Source: Azolla caroliniana (taxonomy: Eukaryota > Polypodiophyta). Taken from it: 64,000 bases of DNA. The position numbers and the translations under genes are program-made. The number at the start of each line of letters is the position of its first letter. Positions within the stretch are counted from its first letter, which is position 1. Location: contig JBHGNT010000006.1 in NCBI GenBank assembly GCA_043228905.1, forward strand, positions 7,006,001 to 7,070,000, in the 5' to 3' direction. This document shows positions 31,893 to 43,411 of the stretch, one piece after another. Under the pieces are notes generated by a model. The model was not told where the DNA came from. It saw only the letters and a program-made list of their open reading frames with translations, and did no database searches.

Positions 31893-32461
31893 TTCTTAAG
31901 AATATGTCCCTCCTATGAGAGGAGCTAACAGTCGAAGATAAGGAGTAGCTGACTGGTCGGGTTGAGAGCCGACAGTTGATGACAAGGAGTTGTCAACATG
32001 GAGAGTCGACAGTATAGTAAGTGATCCAAGTCGAAGACACAACCGACTAGTTGGGCCGACTGGATGGTCGATGACAAGGCCGACTAGTCGGGGCGACTGG
32101 ATAGTCGACACAGGAGTCGGTTGATTAACTGCTATCATTATTAGTATAACGAAACATGGTAGAGAGCAGCACGTGTGCGAGATGGAGAGAGGGTGAGAGA
32201 GTGGCAGCAAAGTTCTGTGAACTTGCCAAGAACCCTAAGGGGTTGTTCTCTGATTATCAGATAGAGTTGTAATTGTTCTCTTGTAATCTTTGTTGTATAG
32301 TGATATATCTTTGTTTCCCATGGTTTTCCTCGTTTAAGGTTTTCACATAAAACTGTGTGCACTATGTATTTCGTCCATTTGTTGTTTTCTATTTCGAGTT
32401 GTATATTTCTATAAATCTTTCTCTCATATCTACGATTCGATCCCTTTAGTATCCTCAAACA
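31893..32461 (+). repeat. 3' LTR of element E (approximate)
   Basis: It starts after GTGAAGGGGGAG with TTTCTTAAGAATATGTCC, where TGTTAAGAATA would be expected. It carries repeated palindromic CGACTAGTCG blocks at 32040-32110 and ends near CTCAAACA at 32461. No second LTR copy is present to fix the end exactly. Confidence 0.6.
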
Positions 32462-33740
32462 ATACTTTTGAAGGTAATATCTTTGAGGGATACAATTCAC
32501 CTTTTCCCTACCTTCTCACAAGGTGCCATTGTGGGGAAGTCACATACAAATTGGCTAAGGACAAGTATCAATGGTTCTAACTTCTAAGCATATTAGTACT
32601 AACCATTTCGGTGAACTACTCACTAACTCTTTTTAATGAAAATATTTAATTAAGAAAGTGACAAGCACACTCAATAAACTTTAAACATAAGACTTTATGT
32701 TTTGTACTTGGAGCGCAACCCTCCAGTATGTCATTGGTACTAATGTACTATGAATCAAATATCAATGATAAGCAATGAATATTTAGATAAAGAAAATAAT
32801 GGTTTAAGGGTACTTAACCACACCAACCACCCTCGAGGAAAGGACAAATGATGGAACATAAAATACCGTTAGTGTCTCATACCATTGAATGTTACTTTAT
32901 GTTATACTTTGGATATTGATGCGAACATTTCGTAAAGAAGAGAGCTTTACTTCAATAATAGAGTCTTGATAGTGTCTCAAGATTCTATAATGAAAGGGGC
33001 GGTCACTCGTTACTCACCATGTGTTCCCACATGTCATAGGTCCTTATGGATTTGGACTTTGTCCCAAGTCACTAAGACAATAATATTCTTGAGAATTGGT
33101 TCCTTGAGGTTATGCCTATAAAACAATGCTATTGTCAACATTCTAGAAAAGTATTGGACATGAAACTTATAGCAAGTACCGAACAACAACCGAAATCCAA
33201 TTCATGTTATCTATCGAAATTTCCTCATGCGACAGGATCGACGCATTTATTATTTCTCTAATACAAAGGCCTTCTTGCGATTTAAAAAAAAAGCATTGGG
33301 GGATGTTGTGGTGATTATGTAGCAGTGCAATGGCAATTACAGAGACAATGTCAACAGTATTCTCTCGGGGATGGCAAAAACACGTAGGGGGGTAGGTATT
33401 GTGGGTGATTTGTACAAAAACATATAGGCAATCCGAAGCCGTAGAAACATTCTCGTGCATTCTATAGAAATTTCCTCGTCAATCGCCCAAGGGCCATGGC
33501 GGGATCGATGATGTAGACTCCTCTATCTTGATGAAATTACAATTTATAATCCATTGCTTTTAAGGGGTATTCTGGTAAATTCCAAAAACCAGAGCAGGTG
33601 TATTGAGGTGCTCTGTTTAAATCCATAAGTACTACTTAGAAAAGGCTTTAGAATCTCCCTCCTGACATTCTACGGAATATTCCTCACCGCGACGTGCGGT
33701 AGGATCGAAAGAATTCCCTTCCTAACACTTCTTCTTCCTT
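32462..33740. other. Intergenic, no gene seen
   Basis: AT-rich. A motif of the type GAAATTTCCTC followed by GGATCGA recurs near 33210, 33465 and, more diverged, 33672, the last about 110 bp upstream of the phosphatase start. I see no further coding or structural signal. Confidence 0.5.
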
Positions 33741-33747
33741 CCAGTGG

Positions 33748-33786
33748 ATGGCGGGATACAGGAACAGGAAGAACAGAAAACGATGA
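33748..33786 (+). promoter_or_regulatory. Short upstream ORF overlapping the phosphatase start (ATGA)
   Basis: Twelve codons (MAGYRNRKNRKR) end in TGA at 33784-33786, which overlaps the main ATG at 33783-33785. It is the first ATG I find close to the main start. Such an overlap can lower initiation at the main ATG or allow termination-reinitiation. Whether the transcript includes it is not shown. Confidence 0.5.
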
Positions 33787-36700
33787 AAATGAAGAACCTC
33801 TACTTGCATCTTCCTCACCCCTGTCCATGGCCATGGCCATGGCTATGGCTATGGCTATGGCTGTCAACAATATGTATGTTAAGTGTTGATGCCCACATCC
33901 CAACTACACTGGATGGACCCTTTGAACCCATCACTGTGTCTTTCGATCCTTCTCTTCGCACCGGTAGCGAAGATCTCCCTCACTCCCACCCTCGTCTCGT
34001 GAAGCGGGTTCCCTCCATCTTTCCGGAACAAATCGCCCTTGCTTTATCCAATCCCGATTCCATGTGGATCTCATGGATCACTGGTACGTTCAGTTGTCTA
34101 CAGTATCCAAATTTTAGCTCCAACGAAATTTATAAGCTTCTGCCATAATCAAGGCTGTTTAAATAGCTGGTATGGTACATGTACATGTGTGTTTATGGAT
34201 CACAAAAACATTCATTTTTCATCATTTCCAAAATTTACTTTTATCAAATTGTCATTTATTATTGCCATCATCAACGCTTTGTATTAGCTGACATGATACA
34301 TGTATGTGTATTCACATTTATGAATATATGTGAATGGGACGGCTGTGGATGTATGGATGTGCATGTAGGGTTTATGTATGGATAGATGAATATGTGATGA
34401 ATGTATGGATGTGCATGATGCATGTATATATGGGTGGATGAATATAAATGGATGGCTGTGTATCTATGTTGGAGATGCTTCAATAATGAGCATATGTTAA
34501 CCAAGTTTATCGAGTCAAGTAAAGCATTGCTCATCTTACAAGGATATGGATAACCTAGATAATTAAGTCAATTTAAGGCTAGAAGAGAGTTCATGATGCT
34601 TCTGTTATGCTGTATGTGTAACTGAGTTTACAGATCACATCATAACTAAATTTATGTGCACTTTGCATTTGGGAGGCTTGTTTTTTAAAAGTATGTATAC
34701 CACTGATTATGAAATCAATTAAGGTAAGCCCAGAGATCTGTATTGATTTTGTTGCTTATTCAAGCACTCTCTCATGCGGCTACGTGTCTCTACGATTGCG
34801 GAGTGAAATTAAGCCTAGAGAGAGCCCCATTAGCTGTTAGGCAGGTGTGGCCAGACACAATATGGTGCTATGAATATATGTCGGTCCATACAGTTCTGTT
34901 GTGGATTTTTACTATTCTATGCACTTTGAGGGATAATCTCAAAGATTGTTTTGTTTCCATGACACAGGAGATGCTCAGATTGGACCACAAGTTACACCTC
35001 TTGATCCTACCACTGTCGCTAGTGAGGTTTACTATGGTACTCAAAGTGGTAATTACACAAGTTTTGCAACAGGAACTGCACTAATTTACAACCAAATCTA
35101 TCCCTACGAGGGCTTATTAAACTACACGTCTGGAATCATACATCATGTTCGTCTTGAAGGTTGGTCTCTCTCTCTCTCATGAGTTATAACACATCACTTC
35201 CTCTCTAACTTCAGCATTTTTCTTTCCTTAGCTTACTGAATATCATGTATGACATTATGTCAGCAACTTCATTCTCATAAGTTGTTTGGGCTTTTTTAGA
35301 CATTTTGGTTGTTGTCTTGGATTCCTTTTGCCTTTGTCAATGTGAATATTATATTCACCTCTCTCTCTCTCTGACTTTGTGAGGTTCCCAAACAATGAAG
35401 TGGTATTTGGACTGATGTTACTGGATTAGCTCCTAACACAACATACTTCAATGTTTGTGGATATCATTCTTTACTTGCCTTGAATGAAGAGAAGCAATTC
35501 ACAACATTTCCACATCTCCATTTTGCCATTTATCAATGTGAATATTATATTTCACACACACACACACTCTCTCTCTCAACTTTATGAGGTTCCCGAACAA
35601 TGAAATGGCATTTGGACTGATGTACAGGATTAGCTCCTAACACAACATACTTCTATGTTTGTGGAGATCATTCTTTACATGCCTTGAGTGAAGAGAAGCA
35701 ATTCACAACATTTCCACAGCCTGGTGCAGTGGCTGCCGATAATGACTACCCATCAAGAATCGCCTTTGTGGGGGATCTTGGTCTTACTTTTAATTCATCC
35801 ACCACTTTCGATCATATCCAAAGAAACAATCCCTCCTTACTACTCCTGGTAGGAGATTTAAGCTATGCCAATAATTATATTACTACTGGGGTCAGAGGAG
35901 CACGATGTTACAGCTGCACATTTCCTGATACACCTATCCATGAGACGTATCAACCTCATTGGGATGCTTGGGGAAGGTATTGTAATTTCCAACCTCATTA
36001 ATTTTCGTTAGAGTAATATGTGTATTGAGGTGATCGAACCTTCACATTTATTATTTTGAGAAGGTATTTAGCTTTGTTGCAATACTTGTACATACAGTTC
36101 ATGCCATATGATGCCTTACGTTGATTGTTTTGGGGAGAGATTTTGATTGTTATTCACATTAGTAGAAGTTGTACATATCTATAGATTAATAGAGCTTTTG
36201 CATCAATTATTTTGGGAAGTTATTTTGTTTTTGTTGTAAGTTATTAAAGGCGCATACTATATGGAACCTTAATATTGATTATTTTTCGAAGTTATTTGCT
36301 TTCTTTTGGTACTTCCACACAATTGTTCATGAAGCCTTTGCATTTTGCTTTGGCAAGTCATTTGCCTTGTAGGGTCATGGAGCCTTTATATTGATTGCTT
36401 TGGCAGTTATTATCCTTGTAGGGTAGAGCCATGGAGCCTTTGTATTGGTTTTTTGAGAAGTTACATTTTTCCTTATAGCATACTTGTAAATAATTATAGG
36501 TTCATGGAGCCTTTAACATCACACGTGCCAATGATGGTCATCGAAGGTAACCATGAAATAGAACCACAAGCAGGAAATGTCACATTTGCTTCCTACAAAG
36601 CTAGATTTGCCGTTCCAGGACAGGAGAGTAACTCGAGCACTAGTTTGTATTACTCATTCGATGCAGGTGGTATTCATTTTATCATGCTCGGTGGCTACAT

Positions 36701-38224
36701 CGATTATAATCGCACAGGTACTGTGCCTGATCTTTCATGCCATCGAGATTGAGACCCTTCATTTTCTCTCATCAATGGTTGATTTCTCATGCCATTGAGA
36801 TTTGGGTCATGTATTCCTTCTCATTTCCATTTTGAGATAAATGTACATTTGCTTCAAATGTTATGTAGAAACATAGTGAACTTGAATAGTTGTGTATGGA
36901 TCACAGACCTGAAACTTCTAAATGATAAGCAGGGTATCAATACCATTGGCTGAAAACGGATCTGGAGAAGGTAGATCGGCTGAGAACACCTTGGTTAATA
37001 GCTGTGTGGCATCCACCGTGGTACAACAGTTACAGATCCCACTATCGTGAAGTTGAATGCATGCGACTAGAAATGGAAGATCTCTTATATGAATATGGAG
37101 TAGATGCGGTTTTCTCTGGCCATGTATAGCATCCTAATCCCTTCTTCAAATTTTAATAACTACATATGATGATAAAAGAGTATATATGTGTGTATGTATG
37201 AATGTATATTTTTCTCGTCCATTATAATGATGCAAAAAAAGCCCCTTTCACATCCAATAGGAATAATAAAAAAGAAACACTTTTGCATCCATTAGGGATG
37301 ACTGGAAATAATACTCTTCTGCATCCAGTATAGATCATTGGAAAACGTAAACTCTTTTGCATCCAATATCAAATGATTGGAAAAGGTAACTCAATAAGGG
37401 AAACTGAATGTTGATATATCTTACACTGTAAGCTTATGCAGGTTCACGCATATGAGCGATGCAATCGAGTTTATAACTATCAGCTGGATCCTTGTGGCCC
37501 GGTGTATATAACAGTAGGAGACGGTGGGAACATAGAACAGGTAGATGTTACACATGCGGATGACCTTGGGCAATGTCCCTCACCTGAGGATTTGACCCCG
37601 GAGTATGGAGGGATATGTACTTTCAATTTTACATCTGGTCCTGCTGCTGGAAAATATTGTTGGGATAGACAACCCGAATGGAGTGCCCTTAGAGACAGCA
37701 GTTTTGGCCATGGTATACTAGAGGTAATGTGGTGTGGAAATATTTTGTGATATAAGCCGGGGAAAAAATAGAGGATTTTCATGAATAGAGAATTGGATGT
37801 ATTCCAGTGTAGGAGTTCTTAGAACCATAGTAAATTAATCTTTTTTGCTTTCTCTAAGAATAGACCAGGCTGGCTTGAGTAGGGAATTAGAACTAATCTC
37901 CCAGTATAGTTTTGGTGTAGTATTCTGGAGGTACTTTCATGTAAGAAAGGTTTGGAATATCAATCAGTGAAAAAATGGACTGGAATAGGAAATTGGAGGG
38001 AATTGGAGCTAGTCTTAGCATAAGAGTTCGTAGAACAAACATTTTTTATTCCTCATTCTTTCTTTCTCTAAAGTGTTCTGTTCACAATATAGGTGCATAA
38101 TTCTACCCATGCTCTTTGGTCCTGGCACCGCAACCAAGATGTGTATGGAGAAGATAGACTTGGTGATGAAATTTTCATTGTTAGGACGCCGGAGTATTGT
38201 GATTATTCACAAGCAAAAGTGTAG
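33783..38224 (+). CDS. PAP15: Purple acid phosphatase, PAP15-like, seven exons
   Basis: Exons 33783-34083, 34968-35159, 35628-35976, 36500-36717, 36933-37123, 37442-37723 and 38093-38224. All introns are GT-AG and the sum is 1665 nt, 554 residues, the normal length for high-molecular-weight plant PAPs. A signal peptide of about 37 residues with a WPWPWLWLWLW core precedes IPTTLDGPFEP, typical of the PAP15/PAP23 group. Metal ligands of the dinuclear Fe-Zn/Mn centre lie in VGDLG (about residue 213), GDLSYAN, GNHE (about 297), AVWHPPWYNSY and GHVHAYER (about 417). The C-terminal part has the group motifs FTSGPAAGKYCWDRQPEW and ALWSWHRNQDVYGED. It hydrolyses phosphate monoesters; family members in this clade act on phytate and are secreted or vacuolar. 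Substrate here is inferred from similarity only. Confidence 0.93.
35336..35719. repeat. Tandem duplication copying the 5' part of PAP exon 3
   Basis: The block at 35531-35719 (intron end, CT tract, exon 3 start) has a second diverged copy at 35336-35512. In the upstream copy the splice acceptor CAG before GATTAGCTCC has become CTG, and the coding part ends after ACAACATTTCCACA. It is therefore a decoy exon that should not be spliced in. Confidence 0.85.
36110..36500. repeat. Degenerate repeats in PAP intron 3
   Basis: Several copies of a ~60-80-bp unit with ATTGATT(A/G)TTTTGG, AAGTTATTTGC and (C)ATGGAGCCTTT lie before exon 4. The ATGGAGCCTTT motif also forms the start of exon 4 itself, so the intron contains copies of the exon border. 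Confidence 0.65.
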
Positions 38225-38787
38225 TGAGGGCTGGCTTCTAGGCTTTTGCAATTTTAACCTGGAACTGTCCGTTTATCAAGGTTATCAGTTAATAAAGTCG
38301 TAAAACACAGTTACTGTATATATTATATGAAATAATTCCCTAATCTTCCCTCACGCATAAACAGTTGCTTCTTTTTGTTTGTTGATCTCAGATTTACTCT
38401 TTGTGCGCGGACAGAATGTGAATGAGCCATGCCTCAGTTGTCATTTTCATTTTCATGTTGCTCTCAGTGACACTCATGCATGATGTATTTAGAAAAATAT
38501 AAATACATTTTATCAAAGAAGATGACCATGACCTAATCCTAGAAATTTTAGATGGTGATTAAGAAGAATGAAAGATCTATTCCTGCTTGTATGCAGGACA
38601 TTTGAAAGGAAACGTTAACACATGGGTAACTCTTTAGAAATAGGTTGCATTAATAAGAATAATTATTAATGCCCCCTCATTGTGCATATGAGAACATCAA
38701 GGCTCAAAGGACACATGCCAGGTGTATGACTAATGGACATAACTTATGAACGACTCTATCACACACGGTAACTGTCACAATTCTGGG
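38225..38787. other. PAP 3' region, no further gene
   Basis: The 3' untranslated sequence of the phosphatase gene probably ends here; AATAAA-like AATAAAGTCG at 38290 could be its polyadenylation signal. Nothing else is seen. Confidence 0.45.
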
Positions 38788-39009
38788 TTCATATGAGCTG
38801 TGATTTGGGAAATTCGGAGAACAAAGGGAATCAGAAAGCTTTTTGTCATGAAACCAAATCTTTCATATGAGCTGTGATTTGGGAAATTTGGAGAACGGAG
38901 GGAATCAGAAAGCTTTTTGTAATGAAACCAAAACTTTCATATGAGCTGTGATTTGGGAAATTTGGAGAACGGAGGGAATCAGAAAGCTTTTTGTAATGAA
39001 ACCAAAACT
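38788..39009. repeat. 74-bp tandem repeat, three exact-length units
   Basis: Units at 38788, 38862 and 38936, each starting TTCATATGAGCTGTGATTTG. Units 2 and 3 are identical; unit 1 has a few substitutions. Confidence 0.92.
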
Positions 39010-39179
39010 TATAACAAGGAATTGTTATGACATTGTGTGCAGAGAAATGAACAATTTGCAAATGTATTTGATTAGCAATGTGACACCAAATCTTAAAACA
39101 ACAAGACTTTACATGCATGAGCAAAGAAATGAGCAATTTGCAAATGTATTTTATTAGCTATGTGATACCAAATCTTAAA

Positions 39180-40275
39180 GGGAAAAGTACCAAGATACCC
39201 TTGGAAGTTCGTCTATTTATCAGAATGCCCTTGGAAGTTCCAAATTTATCAAACTACCCCTATGTCCAAAACATACACTTTATAAAGTAATTATACACTC
39301 AAATCTACAAGCCCTATTTACCAAAATACCCTTCAAACAAAAATTTCTTTACTTAAGCGATTCTTTGGGTCTTTTGTCCCTAATAGTGTAGTCTTTCTTT
39401 TCTTTCTTGTTCATTGGGTTGATCAATTGTCTTCATCATCAAGATATGGGGTTACCTTTTGCATTATTAGATATTTTGTTGAGTCGATAGATATATTTGA
39501 TTTTGTGGATATTTTTGGAATTACACTTTTTGTAGACATATCAAAATTAACATGTAATTATTACATTTCGATAATTAATTTTGGTTTGCAAGTATTTTTG
39601 AAATTGAGGAGATTGAGGAGATTTAGTTGTGATTGCATTTTGCTAACAAAATTTAGTGTAAAATCATGAAATTTTGTTTAAGATGACATTTTAATAGCAA
39701 AGTGATATGTGAGATTTTGTTTAAAATGACATTTTGGTAGCAAAGTTTTTCGTGAGATTTGGTTTAACATTTTGGTTGCAAATTGTTTGTGAATCCGTAT
39801 ATTCATGGATTTTCGCTTCAAAATGGCATCCCAATGGTAAAATTTGGTGTGCGATCAAATGTTTTGGTTTTAAGATTAAGTTTTGGTCACTTCAATCACA
39901 AATTTTGGTTTTATGGGATTAAACCAGTATAACTCGATGTAAATTCATAAATTTGGATTTTAAGATGACCTTTCAATTGAAATTTTTGATATATAATATA
40001 AGTTTGATTTATGATGTATTTTGAAAAATAAAGTGGTATAAATTGGTCAAAATAGGTATATAGTGGCATTATGGTAAATAAGTTTAGGTTTAAGGGTACT
40101 CTGGTAAATAAGGCTTGTAGATTTGCGTGTATAATTACTTTATAAAGTGTAGTTTTTTGACATAAGGGTACTTTGGTAAATTTGGAACTTCTAGGGGCAT
40201 TCTAATAAATAGACGAACTTCCAGGGGCATTCTGGTAAATAGACGAACTTCCAGGGGTATCCTGGTACTTTTCCC
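39180..40275. mobile_element. Mutator-like nonautonomous element (1,096 bp)
   Basis: Long terminal inverted repeats of about 190 bp begin GGGAAAAGTACCA at both ends. It is flanked by the 9-bp duplication AATCTTAAA (39171-39179 and 40276-40284), which is the MULE length. The right arm has one additional 30-bp internal unit (GACGAACTTCCAGGGGCATT). The AT-rich centre has no transposase. Confidence 0.9.
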
Positions 40276-40299
40276 AATCTTAAAACACCAAATCAATCG

Positions 40300-40432
40300 C
40301 ACATTTCAGCGAAGCCTCTCAGTAGTTTTCTGGGCACTCTAGCTGCATGAACAAAAAGAAATGAGCAATTTGCAAATGTATTTTACTAGCTATGTGATAC
40401 CAAATCTTAAAACACCAAATCAATCACACATT
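40300..40432. repeat. Tandem copy of the PPR gene 3' end
   Basis: Bases 40308-40345 repeat the last ~36 bp of the PPR coding region (40437-40472), followed by a shared block containing AATGAGCAATTTGCAAATGT that also occurs at 39040 and 39125. The 3' end of the PPR gene was duplicated in tandem before the MULE inserted into one copy. Confidence 0.8.
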
Positions 40433-43411
40433 TCAAGCGAAGCCTTTCAGTAGTTTTCTGGGCACTCTGGCTGTCGGCGCTTCAAGTGCATCTGCTTCTT
40501 CCCACATGCCAGCATGAGAGTTAATGTTTGACATGATCCTATATACACCTGCATTGACATTTCCCAGCCTAATCAGTTGATTGAAACATCTTCTACCAAG
40601 CTCCCTATTCCCATGGGTTTCACAATGCCCAAGCAAAGATCTCCAACCAATGCTATTCTGCAATGATGGAAAAGCTTGCAATAGATCCTCTGCCTTACAC
40701 AATAGGCCTCCTCGGCCAAGCACATCAGCAAGACAATTGAGATGATCGACAGTCAAAGAGATATCATGGTTTTCTTGAATTAATTCAAAAATATTGCAGC
40801 CTTCATCGAGCAATCCCTTATGACTGCAAGCGGAGAGGACAGATGTCAATGTCACCACATCTGGGTGAAGACCTTCATGTTGCATTTCCTGAAATTGATG
40901 GAATGCCATTCCATGATCATTGCATAGAGTAAATCCAGTCATTAATGCATTCCAAGTCACCACATCTCGCTTTGGTAACCCAAAGAAAACTTTACATGCA
41001 TCATTTATATTCCCACATGTTGCATACATATCAATAAGGACACTCCCGATAACTTCATCGGAACCAAAACCCTTTCTTATAATACAACTGTGTACTAGCT
41101 TACCTTGATCCAAATCTGGCAAGATAATGCATGCTTTGACAGCACATATAAATGTGGCCTGATTTGGTTCTACCCCTTCTTGTTGCATACGATAAAAGAA
41201 AGTAAGTGCTGCTTCACCATCTTGATTTTCAACATATCCTGAAATCATCCCAGTCCATGTGACAACACTACGGCTTTGTAAGCTAGAAAATGTATGAAGT
41301 GCTTCATCCATTTTTCCACACTTGGCATATGCATCTAGAAGAGTGCTCATAACATATATATCAGAGTCAAATCCACTTTTGGTAATGAAGTCATTAGCCA
41401 GCTTGTTTGGCTCAAGGGTCACTAAGGTAGAACATGCTTGCAAAATGGATATAAGTGTTAATTGATTTGGTTGAATGGCATTTTGCTGCATTTCTTCAAA
41501 GGCTTCCAAAGCTTTATGAGGCTGCTCACAATGAACATAGCCTGATATCAATGCATTCCATGCAAGCACATCATGGACGGATGTTTTGTTGAAAACCGTA
41601 ATTGAATTGTCCATTCTGCCACAATCAGCATACATTTCTATCAGTGTGGCTCTTATTGTGAGATCAGACTCGTACTCACTTTCAATTATATAAGAATGAA
41701 TCAGGTTTCCTATGCCTAAGGTTAATGTAGCACAACATGCTCTCAAAACAGAAACGAATGTCAATTTATCTGGTTTGACACCTTCATTTATCACACTACA
41801 GAAAAGTGTTATGGCTTCTTGATCTTGGTGATGCTGAACATACCCAGAGATCATCACATTCCATGGCACTATATCTATCTTTGAAAGCCTATCAAATAAT
41901 ATGCATGCGTTACTCATGCTTCCAGTTTTTGTGTACATATCAATGATGCTATTCTCAACAAAAGGCTCATTCTCTAAAGACATTTCCACAATCCAGGTAT
42001 GTAACACGTTTCCCAGTTGCACAGAACCTTTTGTTGAAATTGCTCTGAGAAGAGACACAAATGTAACTTCATCCGGCTCTATGCCCTCTTCATGCATTCT
42101 CTGCATAAGCTGCAAAGTTTCTTGACCTTTCCCATGTTCTTCATAGCCTCTGATCATTGTATTCCACATAACACAGTCCCTAACTTTCAAATTTAGGAAA
42201 ATATTGTTTGCATGGTCAAGACTCCCACACTTCAAATACATATCAATGAGGGTACTTGCAACACGCGCATCAGAACCAAAACCACTACTACTTATGAGAG
42301 TATCAATTGACTTCCCTAGTTCAAGGTCTGTTATACTTGAACATGCTTTTAAAATGTTGAGGAAAGTGATATTATCCGGCTCAATGGACATCCGTTGCAT
42401 CTCTTGGAAAAGTTCAATGGAAAGTCTTCCAAGTCCATTTTGGGCATATGCACCAATCATAGCATTCCAAGTTGCAACATCGCGCTGAATCAGCTTTTCA
42501 AACATATTACATGCATCTTCAAGGCTTCCACACTTGGCATATAAATCTATGAGGCTGTTCCCAACAAAGGGGTCTTGTTCTAGACAACTTTTCACGATGA
42601 TATTATGTATGTGTGTACCCTCTTGTAATACACAACCATTGGCACATGCTTTTAGTACGCATGCAAAAGTTATTGTAGTTGGATTCATGTTATTACTATA
42701 CATCTCAACAAATGAACGGAGGGCAGAATCCAAAAGATTATTATGACAATATCCTGATATTAGAGCATTCCATGATACAACATCTTTGTCCAGCAAAGAT
42801 GTGAACACAAAATGTGAGTCATCAATGCATTCATTTTTAATGTACATAGCCACAAGGGTGTTTCCAACGATTCTATTGGTATCAAATCCGAACTCAGTAA
42901 TGTGAGAATGGATTTGTCTACCATAATGGAGAGTGTCTCTGCATATACATGCTTTAAGCACTGACATGAAAACATGCCGATCAGGAAGAACAAATGAAGT
43001 AAGCATTTGACCATATAACTCGATAGCATCTTTATGCTTCCCAAGCTTAACATGAGCTGAAATTATTGCATTCCAAGTAAATACAGTTTGTTCATCTCTA
43101 AAAAGTCTACTAAATACATACTTGGTGTCCGATAACGTCCCAAAAGCTGAAAACATGTGAACCAAGTGGCTTGATAAAAATGCATTAGATCCAAAACCAC
43201 TTTCATGAATCAAAATTTGTACCTTTTGTCCTATCGAAGAATCTCTCCTCGAAATGCAGGATTGGATAAGGCAAAATAAGGATCGGATCGGAATCTGAAC
43301 GCCTCGGCTGTGTATGCATTTGAGGCCATGGAAAGCTTCATCAAGCTCTCCATTTTCACATAGATATGTGAAGAGAGGGAAAGGGTCCTTCTTCTTCAGG
43401 CATGAATTCAT
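40433..43411 (-). CDS. PLS-type pentatricopeptide repeat protein, 992 residues
   Basis: Single-exon frame from ATG 43411. It is built of about 27 tandem PPR motifs in P-L-S order (signatures such as VVSWNALISGYCHN, DPFVGNSLIDLYAKCG, PDNITFLNILKACSS). PPR proteins bind RNA in plastids or mitochondria, one base per repeat; PLS proteins with E and DYW tails edit C to U. Here the tail stops in the E-motif region (VYRIMSNINSHAGMWEEADA) and ends in a short unrelated peptide, APTARVPRKLLKGFA. No E+ or DYW deaminase domain is present. The N-terminus has no obvious transit peptide from this Met, so the target organelle is unclear. Its very 3' end is duplicated downstream. Confidence 0.92.
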   Translation of the reverse strand: MNSCLKKKDPFPLFTYLCENGELDEAFHGLKCIHSRGVQIPIRSLFCLIQSCISRRDSSIGQKVQILIHESGFGSNAFLSSHLVHMFSAFGTLSDTKYVFSRLFRDEQTVFTWNAIISAHVKLGKHKDAIELYGQMLTSFVLPDRHVFMSVLKACICRDTLHYGRQIHSHITEFGFDTNRIVGNTLVAMYIKNECIDDSHFVFTSLLDKDVVSWNALISGYCHNNLLDSALRSFVEMYSNNMNPTTITFACVLKACANGCVLQEGTHIHNIIVKSCLEQDPFVGNSLIDLYAKCGSLEDACNMFEKLIQRDVATWNAMIGAYAQNGLGRLSIELFQEMQRMSIEPDNITFLNILKACSSITDLELGKSIDTLISSSGFGSDARVASTLIDMYLKCGSLDHANNIFLNLKVRDCVMWNTMIRGYEEHGKGQETLQLMQRMHEEGIEPDEVTFVSLLRAISTKGSVQLGNVLHTWIVEMSLENEPFVENSIIDMYTKTGSMSNACILFDRLSKIDIVPWNVMISGYVQHHQDQEAITLFCSVINEGVKPDKLTFVSVLRACCATLTLGIGNLIHSYIIESEYESDLTIRATLIEMYADCGRMDNSITVFNKTSVHDVLAWNALISGYVHCEQPHKALEAFEEMQQNAIQPNQLTLISILQACSTLVTLEPNKLANDFITKSGFDSDIYVMSTLLDAYAKCGKMDEALHTFSSLQSRSVVTWTGMISGYVENQDGEAALTFFYRMQQEGVEPNQATFICAVKACIILPDLDQGKLVHSCIIRKGFGSDEVIGSVLIDMYATCGNINDACKVFFGLPKRDVVTWNALMTGFTLCNDHGMAFHQFQEMQHEGLHPDVVTLTSVLSACSHKGLLDEGCNIFELIQENHDISLTVDHLNCLADVLGRGGLLCKAEDLLQAFPSLQNSIGWRSLLGHCETHGNRELGRRCFNQLIRLGNVNAGVYRIMSNINSHAGMWEEADALEAPTARVPRKLLKGFA

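Larger units (their letters stand above)
10780..32461 (+). mobile_element. Old copia element E, host of all nested insertions
   Basis: A decayed plus-strand copia element present as three pieces: 10780-11837, 24877-25412 and 31541-32461. The pieces encode consecutive RT and RNase H segments of one pol gene. The first break is the 13-kb DNA transposon (duplication CCAA); the second is the hAT-like element (duplication GCCATATC). Removing each with one target copy restores continuous homology to the complete copia at 25843-31497. The 5' LTR, gag and integrase are missing; a polypurine tract and a 3' LTR are present. Confidence 0.85.
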
